Source: Jejuia pallidilutea
GTDB taxonomy: Bacteria; Bacteroidota; Bacteroidia; Flavobacteriales; Flavobacteriaceae
Assembly (NCBI RefSeq): GCF_002973595.1
Contig: NZ_PVEO01000005.1
Span: forward strand, 1 to 64,000
DNA length: 64,000 bases
Direction: 5' to 3'
A program made the position numbers and the translations under genes. The notes beneath the pieces were generated by a model that did no database searches, was not told the DNA's origin, and worked only from the letters and a program-made list of their open reading frames with translations. Of this stretch, positions 9,897 through 21,534 are shown one piece after another. The stretch's first letter is position 1, and every line of letters begins with the position of its first letter.

Positions 9897-9975
9897 TGAG
9901 ATCCCGAAACTATTTCGGGGTAAATTCAACCATCAGATTTCACTTTGCCTTCGGCTTGCGAAATCTTAGGTCTCA
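9897..9975 (-). repeat. Structured palindromic segment abutting the rpoC stop
   Basis: Outer arms TGAGATC (9897-9903) and GGTCTCA (9969-9975) enclose a hairpin CCCGAAA-CTA-TTTCGGG (9903-9919) and a second stem AGATTTC/GAAATCT. The segment directly follows the rpoC stop codon. It resembles dispersed intergenic palindromes of flavobacteria. The transcript could fold into a branched 3' structure. Confidence 0.6.
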
Positions 9976-9976
9976 T

Positions 9977-12900
9977 TTAATTAAAATTCATCTCTTGTTT
10001 TACTTGCATCATTTCGTCAAACTCTTCCTTAGAACCTACTATAATGTCGGTATAATTTCTCATACCTGTACCTGCTGGAATTCTATGACCAACAATTACA
10101 TTTTCTTTCAGTCCTTCAAGAGTATCAATCTTTCCTGCAACTGCCGCTTCATTCAATACTTTTGTTGTTTCCTGGAACGATGCTGCAGAGATAAATGATT
10201 TTGTTTGAAGCGAGGCTCTAGTAATACCCTGTAATATAGGTGTTGCTGTTGCTGGTTTCGCATCTCTTGCTTCAACAAGTTTCTTATCTTCTCTACGTAA
10301 AATAGAGTTTTCGTCTCTTAATTCACGAGGTGTAATAATTTGTCCTGCTTTTAAGTTTGTAGAATCTCCAGCATCTTCAATAACTTTCATTCCAAAAATC
10401 TCATCATTTTCAATAATAAAGTCATCTTTATGAGCTAGTTGATCTTCTAAGAAAATGGTATCACCAGAATCTATAATTCTAACTTTACGCATCATTTGTC
10501 TTACTACAACCTCAAAGTGCTTATCGTTAATTTTTACACCTTGTAAGCGGTATACTTCTTGTACTTCGTTTACCAAATATTGTTGCACCGCAGAAGGTCC
10601 TTTGATGTTTAAAATATCGTTAGGTGTTATAGAACCATCTGATAAAGGCATACCTGCTTTCACATAATCATTTTCTTGTACAAGAATTTGATTGGATAGT
10701 TTTACAAGGTATTTTTTAACTTCACCTAATTTAGATTCTACTATAATCTCACGATTACCTCTCTTAATTTTTCCAAAAGATACCACGCCATCAATTTCAC
10801 TTACCACAGCTGGGTTAGATGGGTTACGTGCTTCAAACAATTCAGTTACACGAGGTAAACCACCTGTAATATCACCTGCCTTAGCCGATTTACGAGGTAT
10901 TTTCACTAAGATTTTACCAACCTTAATTTTATCGCCATCATCAATCATAAGGTGTGCGCCAACTGGTAAGTTATAAGAACGAATTGTTTCTCCCTTAGCA
11001 TCTTCGATATGAAGTGTTGGAATTAACTTTTTATTTCTAGATTCTGAGATAACTTTCTCTTGGAAACCGGTTTGCTCATCAATTTCAACTTGATAGGTTA
11101 CACCTTGCTCGATGTTTTCGTATTTTACTTTACCAGCAAATTCTGAAATAATTACACCGTTATAAGGATCCCATTGACAAACTACATCTCCTTTCTTAAG
11201 TTCTTGTCCGTTTTCAACAAAAATAGTTGAACCGTAAGGGATATTGTTAGTACTTAAGGTAATGCCAGTTTTCTTATCTATAAGTTTAAGTTCAGATGTA
11301 CGGGAAATTACAATATCTGCAATATTACCTTCGCTATCTTCTCCTTTAACCGTCTTTAAATCTTCTATTTCAGCAATACCATCAAATTTAACGGCCAACT
11401 TATTATCTTCTGAAATGTTACCTGCAATACCACCTACGTGGAACGTACGCAATGTTAACTGTGTACCTGGTTCTCCAATAGATTGTGCTGCAACAACACC
11501 AACAGCTTCACCTCGTTGTACCATTTTACCTGTAGCAAGGTTACGGCCGTAACACTTGGCACAAATGCCTTTAGTAGCCTCGCAACTTAATGGCGAACGT
11601 ACTTCTAAAGATTCTATTGGTGAATCTTCAATTGCCTTAGCAATTTTATCATCTATTAAATCTCCAGCAGCTACTAACAGCTCATCTGTTTGCGGATTGT
11701 AAGTGTCATTTAAGGCCACACGACCAACGATTCTTTCTTCTAAAGTTTCAACAACTTCATCGTTTTTCTTCAATGGCTCTACTTCTACTCCTCTTAGAGT
11801 ACCACAATCTTCAGTATTAATAATAACATCTTGTGATACATCTACTAAACGACGTGTTAAGTAACCTGCATCCGCCGTTTTAAGAGCGGTATCTGCAAGA
11901 CCTTTACGTGCACCGTGAGTAGAGATAAAGTATTCTAAAATTGAAAGTCCTTCTTTAAAGTTAGAAAGAATTGGATTCTCAATAATCTCACCACCACCTG
12001 CGTTAGATTTTTTAGGCTTTGCCATTAACCCACGCATACCTGTAAGCTGACGAATCTGTTCTTTAGATCCACGAGCTCCAGAATCAAGCATCATAAACAC
12101 AGAGTTAAATCCTTGTTGGTCTTCACGAATACGCTTCATTGACAACTCTGTCAATTCTGCGTTTGTAGACGTCCAAATATCAATTACCTGATTGTAACGT
12201 TCGTTATTAGTGATAAGCCCCATGTTATAGTTTCCGGTTATACCGTCAACCAAACCGTTAGCCTTATCAATCATACCCTGCTTTTCTGGCGGGATAATAA
12301 TATCTCCTAAACTAAATGATAATCCACCTTGGAATGCAAATTTAAAACCTAAGGTTCTAATAGCATCAAGGAATTCTGCTGTTTCAGGTACAGAAGTTAC
12401 TTTTAAAATACCATGGATAATATCTCTTAAAGACTTCTTAGTTAATACTTGATTGATGTAACCAGCTGCTTGAGGTACGTGTTGATTGAATAATACACGA
12501 CCTACAGTAGTCTCAACAATCATTCTGTCTAGCTTACCATCTTCATTAATATCAATAGTTCTTACTTTGATACCTGCATTTAAGTCAACTCTTTTCTCAT
12601 TAAAAGCTATTTCTACTTCCTCTGGGGAATAGAATGTTAAACCTTCACCTTTAATTGGTAATTCAGGTGTAGATTTACGCTCTTTCGTCATATAATATAA
12701 ACCAAGTACCATATCTTGTGAAGGTACAGTAACTGGTGAACCATTTGCTGGGTTTAAGATATTATGAGACGCTAGCATTAATAGTTGACACTCTAAGATA
12801 GCCTCTGGCCCTAACGGTAAATGTACCGCCATTTGGTCACCATCAAAATCCGCATTAAATGCCGTACATACTAATGGGTGTAACTGGATTGCTTTTCCTT

Positions 12901-14278
12901 CAATCAACTTAGGTTGGAACGCTTGGATACCTAAACGGTGTAACGTAGGCGCACGGTTTAGCAATACTGGATGTCCTTTAAGTACATTTTCCAAGATATC
13001 CCAAACTACTGGCTCTCTTTTATCTATTATTTTCTTTGCAGATTTTACAGTTTTTACAATACCTCTTTCAATTAGTTTTCTAATTACAAAAGGCTTGTAT
13101 AATTCTGCTGCCATATTTTTTGGCAATCCACATTCGTATAATTTTAATTCCGGTCCAACAACAATTACAGAACGTGCAGAATAATCAACACGCTTACCTA
13201 GTAAGTTTTGACGGAAACGTCCTTGCTTACCTTTAAGCGAATCTGATAATGATTTTAACGGTCTGTTAGAATCTGTTTTTACTGCTGATGATTTACGTGT
13301 GTTATCAAATAATGAGTCTACAGATTCTTGTAACATACGTTTTTCATTACGTAAAATTACCTCGGGTGCTTTTATCTCAACCAATCTTTTTAATCGGTTG
13401 TTACGAATAATTACACGACGGTACAAATCGTTTAAATCAGATGTTGCAAAACGACCACCGTCTAATGGCACTAATGGACGTAATTCTGGTGGAATAATTG
13501 GCACAACTTTCATAATCATCCATTCTGGACGATTTTCTCTATTGTTGTTAGATTCACGTAAAGCTTCTACAACTTGAAGGCGTTTTAAAGCTTCGGTTTT
13601 TCGCTGCTTGGAAGTCTCAGTATTAGCCTTGTGGCGTAATTCATAAGATAAGCCTTCTAAATCTATACGTGCCAATAAATCTATTAAACATTCAGCACCC
13701 ATTTTAGCTATAAACTTATTTGGATCTGAATCTTCTAAATACTGGTTTTCCTTAGGTAGTTCTTCAAGAATGTTTAAATATTCTTCTTCAGTAAGGAAAT
13801 CCATTTTTTGTAATGGTTCGCCTTCTTCATTTTTAGCTTCACCCGGTTGAATTACTACGTAACGTTCGTAGTAAATTATCATATCTAATTTCTTAGAAGG
13901 TAAACCTAATAAATAACCTATTTTATTTGGTAAAGAACGGAAATACCAAATATGAGCCACAGGTACTACTAAATTAATGTGCCCTACACGATCACGACGA
14001 ACTTTCTTTTCTGTTACCTCAACGCCACAACGATCGCATACAATACCTTTGTAACGTATTCTTTTATATTTACCACAAGCACACTCGTAATCCTTTACAG
14101 GACCAAAAATACGCTCACAGAACAAACCATCACGTTCTGGTTTGTGAGTTCGATAATTGATAGTTTCTGGTTTTAAAACTTCACCTCTAGACTCTGCTAA
14201 AATAGACTCTGGTGATGCTAAACCAATTGAGATTTTATTAAATCTCTTAACTGTATTTTTATCTTGTTTTCTTGCCAT
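9977..14278 (-). CDS. rpoC: DNA-directed RNA polymerase subunit beta'
   Basis: 1433 residues, catalytic subunit of RNA polymerase. Visible landmarks: N-terminal zinc ribbon CACGKY...CDRCGV, the magnesium-binding NADFDGD motif at residues 474-480, the bridge-helix and trigger-loop region, and a second zinc-binding cysteine set CGTLRG...[13 protein letters not shown]. Last gene of the secE-nusG-rplKAJL-rpoBC cluster. It is separated from rpoB by 78 bases that contain a heptamer tandem repeat, and is followed by a terminator. Confidence 0.99.
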   Translation of the reverse strand: MARKQDKNTVKRFNKISIGLASPESILAESRGEVLKPETINYRTHKPERDGLFCERIFGPVKDYECACGKYKRIRYKGIVCDRCGVEVTEKKVRRDRVGHINLVVPVAHIWYFRSLPNKIGYLLGLPSKKLDMIIYYERYVVIQPGEAKNEEGEPLQKMDFLTEEEYLNILEELPKENQYLEDSDPNKFIAKMGAECLIDLLARIDLEGLSYELRHKANTETSKQRKTEALKRLQVVEALRESNNNRENRPEWMIMKVVPIIPPELRPLVPLDGGRFATSDLNDLYRRVIIRNNRLKRLVEIKAPEVILRNEKRMLQESVDSLFDNTRKSSAVKTDSNRPLKSLSDSLKGKQGRFRQNLLGKRVDYSARSVIVVGPELKLYECGLPKNMAAELYKPFVIRKLIERGIVKTVKSAKKIIDKREPVVWDILENVLKGHPVLLNRAPTLHRLGIQAFQPKLIEGKAIQLHPLVCTAFNADFDGDQMAVHLPLGPEAILECQLLMLASHNILNPANGSPVTVPSQDMVLGLYYMTKERKSTPELPIKGEGLTFYSPEEVEIAFNEKRVDLNAGIKVRTIDINEDGKLDRMIVETTVGRVLFNQHVPQAAGYINQVLTKKSLRDIIHGILKVTSVPETAEFLDAIRTLGFKFAFQGGLSFSLGDIIIPPEKQGMIDKANGLVDGITGNYNMGLITNNERYNQVIDIWTSTNAELTELSMKRIREDQQGFNSVFMMLDSGARGSKEQIRQLTGMRGLMAKPKKSNAGGGEIIENPILSNFKEGLSILEYFISTHGARKGLADTALKTADAGYLTRRLVDVSQDVIINTEDCGTLRGVEVEPLKKNDEVVETLEERIVGRVALNDTYNPQTDELLVAAGDLIDDKIAKAIEDSPIESLEVRSPLSCEATKGICAKCYGRNLATGKMVQRGEAVGVVAAQSIGEPGTQLTLRTFHVGGIAGNISEDNKLAVKFDGIAEIEDLKTVKGEDSEGNIADIVISRTSELKLIDKKTGITLSTNNIPYGSTIFVENGQELKKGDVVCQWDPYNGVIISEFAGKVKYENIEQGVTYQVEIDEQTGFQEKVISESRNKKLIPTLHIEDAKGETIRSYNLPVGAHLMIDDGDKIKVGKILVKIPRKSAKAGDITGGLPRVTELFEARNPSNPAVVSEIDGVVSFGKIKRGNREIIVESKLGEVKKYLVKLSNQILVQENDYVKAGMPLSDGSITPNDILNIKGPSAVQQYLVNEVQEVYRLQGVKINDKHFEVVVRQMMRKVRIIDSGDTIFLEDQLAHKDDFIIENDEIFGMKVIEDAGDSTNLKAGQIITPRELRDENSILRREDKKLVEARDAKPATATPILQGITRASLQTKSFISAASFQETTKVLNEAAVAGKIDTLEGLKENVIVGHRIPAGTGMRNYTDIIVGSKEEFDEMMQVKQEMNFN

Positions 14279-14285
14279 GTTTTTT

Positions 14286-14307
14286 AGTCTTCAGTCTTCA
14301 GTCTTCA
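14286..14307 (-). repeat. Heptamer tandem repeat between rpoB and rpoC
   Basis: AGTCTTC is repeated three times in a row (14286-14306), followed by degenerate AGTACTCAGTTACTG-like units up to about 14340. On the sense strand of the operon it reads GAAGACT, in the untranslated spacer before rpoC. Confidence 0.8.
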
Positions 14308-14356
14308 GTACTCAGTTACTGCTAACTGTTTACTGCCTACTGGAGACTATTAAAAT

Positions 14357-17300
14357 TTACTCCTCTAACCTGATGTCTAATCCTAAACCTTTCAATTCAT
14401 GCATTAATACATTGAAAGATTCTGGTAAACCTGGATCTGGCATTGGTTCTCCTTTAACTATACTTTCGTAAGTTTTAGCTCTACCAATAACATCATCAGA
14501 TTTTACAGTTAAAATCTCACGTAAGGTACTTGATGCACCATAAGCTTCAAGTGCCCAAACTTCCATCTCACCAAAACGCTGTCCACCAAATTGTGCTTTA
14601 CCACCTAATGGCTGTTGTGTAATTAATGAGTAAGGTCCTATAGAACGAGCGTGCATTTTATCGTCAACCATATGTCCTAGTTTCAACATATAGATAACCC
14701 CAACAGTAGCTGGTTGATCGAAACGATCTCCTGTTCCTCCGTCGTATAAATATGTATGACCATATCTTGGGATTCCTGCTTCGTCAGTTAAGGCATTAAT
14801 TTGATCGATATTTGCTCCATCAAAAATTGGTGTAGCATATTTTTGACCTAATTTTTGTCCTGCCCATCCTAATACAGTTTCATAAATCTGCCCAATGTTC
14901 ATACGAGATGGTACACCAAGTGGATTTAATACAATATCAACAGGGGTGCCATCTTCTAAGAACGGCATATCTTCTTGACGAACTATACGAGCCACAATAC
15001 CTTTATTTCCGTGGCGTCCTGCCATTTTATCACCTACTTTAAGTTTACGTTTCTTTGCAATGTAAACTTTAGCAAGTTTGATAATACCTGCTGGTAATTC
15101 ATCACCTACAGAAATGGTAAACTTCTCACGGCGTAAAGCCCCTTGTAAGTCGTTTTCCTTAATTTTGTAGTTATGAATTAACTCTGAAACCAATTGGTTT
15201 GTATGGTCATCAGTCGTCCATTTTCCAGATACTAAATGTGCATAATCGTCAACTGCATTTAACATTTTTAATGTGAACTTCTTACCTTTTGGCAGTACTT
15301 CTTCTCCTAGATCATTAAAAATACCTTGAGCGGTTTTTCCGTTTACAATAGCAAACAATTTTTCAACTAAAACATCTTTAAGTTCATCAAACTTTCTGTC
15401 GTATTGTGCTTCTAGTGCTAAGATATCATCTTTATCTTGTGCTCTCTTACGCTTATCTTTTACGGCTCTAGCAAATAACTTTTTATCTATTACAACACCA
15501 TTTAATGAAGGCGACGCTTTTAATGATGCATCTTTTACGTCCCCAGCTTTATCACCGAAGATAGCACGTAATAATTTCTCTTCTGGAGTTGGATCTGATT
15601 CACCTTTAGGCGTAATTTTACCAATTAGAATATCTCCTGGCTTCACTTCAGCTCCAACACGTATCATACCATGCTCATCCAAGTCTTTGGTAGCCTCTTC
15701 AGAAACATTAGGAATATCGTTAGTTAACTCTTCGTTACCAAGTTTTGTATCTCTTACTTCAAGAGAATACTCATCAATATGAATAGAAGTAAAAATATCT
15801 TCACGAACTACTTTTTCAGAAATTACAATTGCATCCTCAAAGTTATACCCTTTCCAAGGCATAAAGGCTACTTTCATATTTCTACCTAGAGCCAACTCTC
15901 CTTTTTGGGTTGCATAACCTTCACAAAGTACTTGCCCCTTAGTTACCTTGTCGCCTTTTACAACAATAGGTTTTAGGTTAATAGAAGTACCCTGGTTCGT
16001 TTTTCTGAATTTTACTAACGGATAAGTTTTAATATCGCTATCAAAACTTACTTTAGCTTCATCCTCCGTACGATCGTACTTAATTTTTATTTCATTTGCA
16101 TCTACATAAAGTACTTCTCCTGTGCCTTCAGCGTTGATTAACACTCTTGAATCTGAAGCTACTTGACGCTCTAAACCAGTTCCTACAATTGGTGCGTCTA
16201 CCCTTAATAATGGTACCGCTTGACGCATCATGTTAGATCCCATTAGTGCACGGTTTGCATCATCATGCTCTAAGAATGGAATTAACGATGCCGAAATTGA
16301 TGAGATTTGGTTAGGTGCAACATCCGTGTAATGTAACTCGTTAGGGTCAATAACAGGGAAATCCCCTTCCATACGTGCAATTACCTTATCATGTAAAATT
16401 TTTCCATTATCATCAACTTTAACAGTTGCTTGAGCGATTAATTTTTCCTCCTCTTCTTCTGCACTTAAATAAGTTGGCTCATTTTTAATATCAACTACAC
16501 CATCTTCAACTTTTCTGTATGGTGTTTCTATGAATCCCATAGAATTGACTTTAGCGTATACTGAAAGTGAAGAAATTAAACCAATGTTTGGTCCTTCAGG
16601 AGTTTCAATAGGACAAAGTCTACCATAGTGTGTATAGTGTACGTCACGAACCTCGAAACCAGCGCGTTCTCTAGAAAGACCTCCTGGTCCTAATGCCGAT
16701 AAACGGCGCTTATGTGTAATCTCCGCTAATGGATTGGTTTGATCCATAAACTGAGATAATTGGTTTGTTCCAAAGAAAGAATTAATAACAGAAGACAAAG
16801 TCTTTGCATTAATCAAATCTATAGGGGTAAATACCTCATTATCTCGAACATTCATGCGCTCGCGAATAGTACGCGCCATACGAGCTAAACCAACACCAAA
16901 TTGAGATGACAATTGCTCACCAACTGTACGTACACGACGGTTAGATAAGTGATCGATATCATCAATCTCTGCTTTAGAGTTAATTAACTCAATTAAATAT
17001 TTTATAATGGTTATAATATCTTCTTTGGTAAGCACTTGCTTATCCATTCCAATATCTAAACCTAATTTTTTGTTCATTCTGTAACGACCAACTTCGCCTA
17101 AAGAGTAGCGTTGGTCTGAGAAGAATAACTTATCTATAATACCACGCGCAGTTTCCTCATCTGGCGGTTCTGCATTACGTAGTTGTCTGTAAATATGTTC
17201 AACAGCCTCTTTTTCAGAGTTTGTTGGATCTTTTTGAAGCGTATTGTGAATAATAGCATAATCACCTTGCTCATTACTTTCTTTGTGTAATAAGATAGTT

Positions 17301-18172
17301 TTTACGCCAGCTTCTAGAATTTCTTCAATATTTTCTTTATCTAAAACAGTATCACGATCAAGCACTATTTCGTTACGCTCGATTGATACTACTTCGCCTG
17401 TATCTTCATCAACAAAATCCTCGTGCCATGTATTTAATACACGTGCTGCTAATTTTCGTCCTAGATATTTTTTTAACCCTGTTTTAGAAACTTTAGCCTC
17501 TTCTGCCAAGTCAAAAATTTCTAAAATATCCTTATCGCGCTCAAAACCTATTGCACGGAATAAGGTAGTAACAGGTAATTTTTTCTTTCTATCAATATAG
17601 GCATACATTACCTGATTGATATCTGTAGCAAATTCTATCCAAGAGCCTTTAAAAGGAATTACTCTTGCAGAATATAATTTTGTACCATTGGCATGGAAAG
17701 ATTGACCAAAGAACACCCCGGGTGAACGGTGTAATTGAGATACTACTACGCGTTCTGCACCGTTGATAACAAAAGTACCACTAGGTGTCATGTAAGGAAT
17801 AGTGCCTAAGTATACGTCTTGAACAATAGTCTCGAAATCTTCATGTTCAGGATCTGTACAATACAACTTAAGTCTTGCTTTTAGCGGCACACTGTATGTT
17901 AACCCTCTTTCAATACACTCTTCAATGGCATATCGTGGTGGGTCAACGAAGTAATCTAAAAATTCTAATACGAATTGATTACGTGAATCTGTAATAGGAA
18001 AGTTTTCCATGAAGGTATTGTATAACCCTTCATCACCTCTTTCTTCAGATTTTGTTTCTAATTGGAAAAAATCCTGGAAGGATTTAATCTGAATATCCAA
18101 GAAATCTGGATATTCCGTTCTATTTACAATAGAGGAGAAATTTAATCTTTCAGCTTGTGTTGACAACATCAA
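14357..18172 (-). CDS. rpoB: DNA-directed RNA polymerase subunit beta
   Basis: 1271 residues. The rifampicin-binding segment reads [20 protein letters not shown] followed by [10 protein letters not shown], around residues 465-505; positions equivalent to E. coli Q513, D516, H526 and S531 carry the sensitive-type residues, so no rifampicin-resistance substitution is visible there. The start has two adjacent ATG codons (18172 and 18169). It lies 193 bases after rplL, and this spacer holds two hairpins. Confidence 0.99.
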   Translation of the reverse strand: MMLSTQAERLNFSSIVNRTEYPDFLDIQIKSFQDFFQLETKSEERGDEGLYNTFMENFPITDSRNQFVLEFLDYFVDPPRYAIEECIERGLTYSVPLKARLKLYCTDPEHEDFETIVQDVYLGTIPYMTPSGTFVINGAERVVVSQLHRSPGVFFGQSFHANGTKLYSARVIPFKGSWIEFATDINQVMYAYIDRKKKLPVTTLFRAIGFERDKDILEIFDLAEEAKVSKTGLKKYLGRKLAARVLNTWHEDFVDEDTGEVVSIERNEIVLDRDTVLDKENIEEILEAGVKTILLHKESNEQGDYAIIHNTLQKDPTNSEKEAVEHIYRQLRNAEPPDEETARGIIDKLFFSDQRYSLGEVGRYRMNKKLGLDIGMDKQVLTKEDIITIIKYLIELINSKAEIDDIDHLSNRRVRTVGEQLSSQFGVGLARMARTIRERMNVRDNEVFTPIDLINAKTLSSVINSFFGTNQLSQFMDQTNPLAEITHKRRLSALGPGGLSRERAGFEVRDVHYTHYGRLCPIETPEGPNIGLISSLSVYAKVNSMGFIETPYRKVEDGVVDIKNEPTYLSAEEEEEKLIAQATVKVDDNGKILHDKVIARMEGDFPVIDPNELHYTDVAPNQISSISASLIPFLEHDDANRALMGSNMMRQAVPLLRVDAPIVGTGLERQVASDSRVLINAEGTGEVLYVDANEIKIKYDRTEDEAKVSFDSDIKTYPLVKFRKTNQGTSINLKPIVVKGDKVTKGQVLCEGYATQKGELALGRNMKVAFMPWKGYNFEDAIVISEKVVREDIFTSIHIDEYSLEVRDTKLGNEELTNDIPNVSEEATKDLDEHGMIRVGAEVKPGDILIGKITPKGESDPTPEEKLLRAIFGDKAGDVKDASLKASPSLNGVVIDKKLFARAVKDKRKRAQDKDDILALEAQYDRKFDELKDVLVEKLFAIVNGKTAQGIFNDLGEEVLPKGKKFTLKMLNAVDDYAHLVSGKWTTDDHTNQLVSELIHNYKIKENDLQGALRREKFTISVGDELPAGIIKLAKVYIAKKRKLKVGDKMAGRHGNKGIVARIVRQEDMPFLEDGTPVDIVLNPLGVPSRMNIGQIYETVLGWAGQKLGQKYATPIFDGANIDQINALTDEAGIPRYGHTYLYDGGTGDRFDQPATVGVIYMLKLGHMVDDKMHARSIGPYSLITQQPLGGKAQFGGQRFGEMEVWALEAYGASSTLREILTVKSDDVIGRAKTYESIVKGEPMPDPGLPESFNVLMHELKGLGLDIRLEE

Positions 18173-18273
18173 TGGACGGAATTTTGATTAAAAAATATTT
18201 TGATAGTGCTTTTAAACACTAGTAAAACAGTGGCATATCTAACCTACTTAGAAAACTGTTTTTTTCAATTTAT

Positions 18274-18337
18274 TTACGCATATCGTTATATACGCAAAAT
18301 GGTCTAGGTGTTATCACGCTTGCGGCGTGATAAACCT
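18274..18337 (-). promoter_or_regulatory. Two hairpins in the rplL-rpoB spacer
   Basis: A strong stem TTATCACGC/GCGTGATAA with loop TTGCG (18311-18333), extended by AGGT/ACCT, is followed in the direction of transcription by a weaker wobble-paired stem at about 18274-18299. No T run follows, so this is not a simple terminator. The same operon position holds an attenuator and RNase processing site in E. coli. A similar role here is inference. Confidence 0.45.
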
Positions 18338-18365
18338 AAACCTTTGTATTGTTGAGTAATTAAGC

Positions 18366-18746
18366 TTACTTAAGCTCAACCTCAGCTCCTGCTTCTTCTA
18401 ATTGAGCTTTTAAAGCTTCAGCTTCATCCTTAGCAACACCTTCTTTTATTGGAGATGGAGCTTCGTCTACAAGACCTTTAGCTTCTTTTAATCCTAAACC
18501 TGTTAATTCTTTAACTAGTTTTACAACTGCTAATTTTGAACCACCAGCCGCTTTAAGGATTACATCAAACTCTGTTTTTTCTTCAGCAGCGTCTCCACCA
18601 CCTGCAGCAGCTCCACCAGCAGCAACAGCAACAGCTGCAGCAGCAGGCTCGATACCATACTCATCTTTTAATATAGTAGCTAACTCATTAACTTCTTTTA
18701 CTGTTAAGTTAACTAATTGTTCTGCGAAATCTTTTAAATCTGCCAT
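18366..18746 (-). CDS. rplL: 50S ribosomal protein L7/L12
   Basis: 126 residues. N-terminal dimerisation domain, an Ala/Gly-rich hinge around residues 36-52, and the C-terminal factor-binding domain [20 protein letters not shown]...[14 protein letters not shown]. It forms the stalk dimers that recruit translation GTPases. Follows rplJ in the usual order. Confidence 0.99.
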   Translation of the reverse strand: MADLKDFAEQLVNLTVKEVNELATILKDEYGIEPAAAAVAVAAGGAAAGGGDAAEEKTEFDVILKAAGGSKLAVVKLVKELTGLGLKEAKGLVDEAPSPIKEGVAKDEAEALKAQLEEAGAEVELK

Positions 18747-18810
18747 TTTTTCTATCGTTTTAATAGTTTTTTAATAATAATATAATTGTAAAAAGTGCGT
18801 ACTTGTTTGC

Positions 18811-19332
18811 TTATCCTTCTTTTTCGGATAATGTTTTAATGATACCTGCCAGTGTTCCGCCACCTGATTTAAGTGCAGAAATAACATTCTTAGCAGGAGA
18901 CTGTAATAATCCAACAATCTCTCCTATCAATTCTTCTTTAGATTTGATATCTACTAACATATCTAACTGGTCGTCACCAATGTAAATAGCTTCCTCAATA
19001 AAAGCACCTTTTAAAAGAGGCTTGTCTGATTTTTTTCTAAAAGCTTTAATTACTTTAGCTGGCGCATTACCAGTTTCAGAATACATTACTGATGTATTGC
19101 CTTTTAAAACCGATGGAAGCTCTCCAAATTCTTTATCTGAAGCCTCCATTGCTTTTTCAAGTAATGTGTTCTTAACGACTGCCATACTTACATTGGCTTT
19201 AAAACAAGCACGACGTAAGTCTGAAGTAATTCCTGCATTTAATCCTGAAATATCTGCTAAATAGATATTTGCATTATCAGTTAATTGTGCAGTTAAGTCT
19301 TGAATTACTTGCGATTTTTCTTCTCTTGTCAT
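18811..19332 (-). CDS. rplJ: 50S ribosomal protein L10
   Basis: 173 residues, the stalk base that anchors L7/L12. Starts MTREEKSQVIQDL, the usual L10 N terminus, with the conserved stretch VVKNTLLEKA. It lies 20 bases downstream of rplA and 64 bases upstream of rplL. Confidence 0.98.
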   Translation of the reverse strand: MTREEKSQVIQDLTAQLTDNANIYLADISGLNAGITSDLRRACFKANVSMAVVKNTLLEKAMEASDKEFGELPSVLKGNTSVMYSETGNAPAKVIKAFRKKSDKPLLKGAFIEEAIYIGDDQLDMLVDIKSKEELIGEIVGLLQSPAKNVISALKSGGGTLAGIIKTLSEKEG

Positions 19333-19352
19333 AATAAAAGTTATTTAACTAA

Positions 19353-20042
19353 TTAACCAATTTTAGGATCTATTGCAAGACTAGGACTCATAGTAGAAGA
19401 CATAAAAATGCTCTTTACGTAAACTCCTTTAGCAGTAGTTGGTTTTAACTTAATTAATGTTTGTAATAATTCATTTGCGTTACCCGCAATTTTATCAGCA
19501 CTAAATGATGCCTTACCAATAGCAGCATGTACTATACCAGTTTTATCAACCTTAAAGTCAATTTTACCAGCTTTTACTTCTGTTACTGCTTTAGCAACAT
19601 CCATAGTTACCGTACCTGTTTTTGGATTTGGCATTAAGCCACGAGGACCTAATACACGTCCTAAAGGACCTAATTTACCCATAACACTTGGCATGGTAAT
19701 GATAACATCAACGTCGGTCCAGCCATTCTTGATTTTATCAAGATATTCGTCTAAACCTACGTAATCTGCTCCAGCTTCTTTAGCCTCGGCTTCTTTGTCT
19801 GGTGTTACCAGTGCTAATACTTTCATATCTTTACCAGTACCGTGTGGAAGAGATACTACGCCTCTTACCATTTGATTTGCCTTTCTAGGATCTACACCTA
19901 AGCGCACTGCTAAATCTACAGATGCATCAAATTTAGTATTAGTAATTTCTTTGATTAATGCAGATGCTTCATCAATAGAATATAATTTACCTTTTTCTAT
20001 TTTCGCTAAAGCCTCTTTTTGCTTTTTTGTTAATCTTGCCAT
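19353..20042 (-). CDS. rplA: 50S ribosomal protein L1
   Basis: 229 residues, binds 23S rRNA at the L1 stalk. The motifs [13 protein letters not shown] and [16 protein letters not shown] are typical. It lies 20 bases after rplK. L1 autoregulates rplKA translation in many bacteria; no leader site was resolved here. Confidence 0.99.
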   Translation of the reverse strand: MARLTKKQKEALAKIEKGKLYSIDEASALIKEITNTKFDASVDLAVRLGVDPRKANQMVRGVVSLPHGTGKDMKVLALVTPDKEAEAKEAGADYVGLDEYLDKIKNGWTDVDVIITMPSVMGKLGPLGRVLGPRGLMPNPKTGTVTMDVAKAVTEVKAGKIDFKVDKTGIVHAAIGKASFSADKIAGNANELLQTLIKLKPTTAKGVYVKSIFMSSTMSPSLAIDPKIG

Positions 20043-20062
20043 TTTATAATGTCTTTAATAGA

Positions 20063-20500
20063 TTAAGAAGGGAATTTCCCTGTTACAGTTATTCCCATTG
20101 ATCTTGCTGTACCAGCAACCATTTTCATTGCAGATTCTATAGTAAATGCATTTAAATCTTGCATTTTATCTTCTGCGATGGTTTTTATTTGGTCCCAAGA
20201 CACTTTAGCTACTTTTTTACGGTTTGGTTCGCCAGAACCTTTCTTCACCTTGGCCGCTTCTAATAATTGTACTGCGGCTGGAGGGGTCTTGATTACAAAA
20301 TCAAACGACTTGTCCTTGTAAACACTAATAACAACAGGTAATACTTTACCAGCTTTATCTTGAGTTCTAGCATTAAATTGCTTACAGAACTCCATAATGT
20401 TTACCCCAGCAGCACCTAGAGCGGGTCCAACCGGTGGCGATGGATTCGCTGCACCTCCCCTAACTTGTAGCTTAACTACTTTACCTAACTCTTTTGCCAT
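20063..20500 (-). CDS. rplK: 50S ribosomal protein L11
   Basis: 145 residues. The N-terminal domain contains [11 protein letters not shown] and the C-terminal rRNA-binding domain ends in [12 protein letters not shown]. Part of the GTPase-associated centre. Positioned between nusG and rplA as usual. Confidence 0.99.
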   Translation of the reverse strand: MAKELGKVVKLQVRGGAANPSPPVGPALGAAGVNIMEFCKQFNARTQDKAGKVLPVVISVYKDKSFDFVIKTPPAAVQLLEAAKVKKGSGEPNRKKVAKVSWDQIKTIAEDKMQDLNAFTIESAMKMVAGTARSMGITVTGKFPS

Positions 20501-20567
20501 GTTTTAAAATTTAAATTTGATAAGATTAGTTTGGAAGCTCTAAACCTATCTGGATATGTAACAATTA

Positions 20568-21122
20568 TTATATTTTTTCAACTTGCATATAGCTTAACTC
20601 CAATGGCGTTTTTCTTCCAAAAATCTTTACCATTACTTCTAGCTTACGCTTTTCTTCGTTTATATTTTCTATAGTACCATCAAAACCATTAAATGGCCCA
20701 TCAATTACCTTAACGGTCTCTCCTTTTGTAAACGGAATAGCTACATGAACGTTTTCATCAACGGCCAACTCATCCACTTTACCTAACATTCTATTTACTT
20801 CAGATTGTCTTAATGGTACAGGATCACCGCCTTTTGTTTCTCCCAAAAACCCAATAACGTTAGTTACAGATCTTATGATATGAGGCACTTCTCCAGTTAA
20901 ATTCGCTTGAATCATAATATATCCAGGAAAAAATACTTTTTCTTTTTGGATTTTCTTTCCGTTACGAATTTGAATTACTTTTTCAGTAGGCACTAATACT
21001 TGATCAACATAATCCTGTAAACCTAATCGAGCAATCTCATTCTCTATGTAGGTTTTAATTTTGTTTTCCTGACCACTTACAGCCCTAACAACATACCACT
21101 TTTTTTCACTTACTTCAGACAT
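20568..21122 (-). CDS. nusG: Transcription termination/antitermination factor NusG
   Basis: 184 residues. An NGN domain (KKWYVVRAVSGQENKIKTYI, FFPGYIMIQ) is followed by a KOW domain (FTKGETVKVIDGPFNGFDG). It binds RNA polymerase and couples transcription to translation. It lies 9 bases after secE. Confidence 0.98.
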   Translation of the reverse strand: MSEVSEKKWYVVRAVSGQENKIKTYIENEIARLGLQDYVDQVLVPTEKVIQIRNGKKIQKEKVFFPGYIMIQANLTGEVPHIIRSVTNVIGFLGETKGGDPVPLRQSEVNRMLGKVDELAVDENVHVAIPFTKGETVKVIDGPFNGFDGTIENINEEKRKLEVMVKIFGRKTPLELSYMQVEKI

Positions 21123-21131
21123 AAAAACTTG

Positions 21132-21326
21132 TTATTTAATTAAATCAAAGTAAGCTGTTATCACTTTGCTGAAAACTGTATCTACTCCCCATATTGCTAA
21201 AGAGAATATAATTGAAAACACAGCTACCAAAACTGTTAAACTTTGTGCTTCTGCCCATGTAGGCCATGACACATTATTTTTTAGTTCGCCAAACGATTCT
21301 TTTACGTATGTTACAATTCCAGCCAT
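21132..21326 (-). CDS. secE: Preprotein translocase subunit SecE
   Basis: 64 residues with one membrane helix at about 27-55 preceded by the conserved amphipathic segment ESFGELKNNVSWPTW. Clamps SecY in the inner membrane. Adjacent to nusG, the classical arrangement. Confidence 0.96.
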   Translation of the reverse strand: MAGIVTYVKESFGELKNNVSWPTWAEAQSLTVLVAVFSIIFSLAIWGVDTVFSKVITAYFDLIK

Positions 21327-21392
21327 TTGTTTATTTTTTTTCTAGGATAAAGTCCTATTAAACTATTGAGTATTACTACCCGATTTTATTTG

Positions 21393-21465
21393 CACGGGTT
21401 GAGAGACTCGAACTCCCGACACCTGGTTTTGGAGACCAGTGCTCTACCAACTGAGCTAAACCCGT
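21393..21465 (-). tRNA. tRNA-Trp (anticodon CCA)
   Basis: 73 nt on the minus strand. Acceptor ACGGGTT/AACCCGT, D arm, anticodon stem CTGGT/ACCAG with loop CTCCAAA (anticodon CCA), and T arm GGGAGTTCGAGTCTC. CCA is not encoded. It lies between tuf and secE. Confidence 0.97.
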
Positions 21466-21478
21466 AAATATAAGTCAA

Positions 21479-21507
21479 AAGGCATTACGCTAAAAGCGTA
21501 ATACCTT
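21479..21507 (-). terminator. Hairpin between tuf and tRNA-Trp
   Basis: Stem AAGG-T-ATTACGC / GCGTAAT-G-CCTT with loop TTTTA on the minus strand, followed by a short T run (TTTTG). The weak T run suggests partial termination or RNA processing rather than a full stop, because secE-nusG-ribosomal genes follow directly. Confidence 0.55.
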
Positions 21508-21534
21508 GAGTCTATATTTATATTAAACTAGTGT

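Noticed and set aside
9854-14471. Plus-strand open frames opposite rpoC and rpoB
   Set aside because: They lie antisense to highly conserved coding sequence and show no domain.
16650-16800. Possible rifampicin-resistance substitutions in rpoB
   Set aside because: Residues equivalent to Q513, D516, H526 and S531 are the sensitive-type ones.
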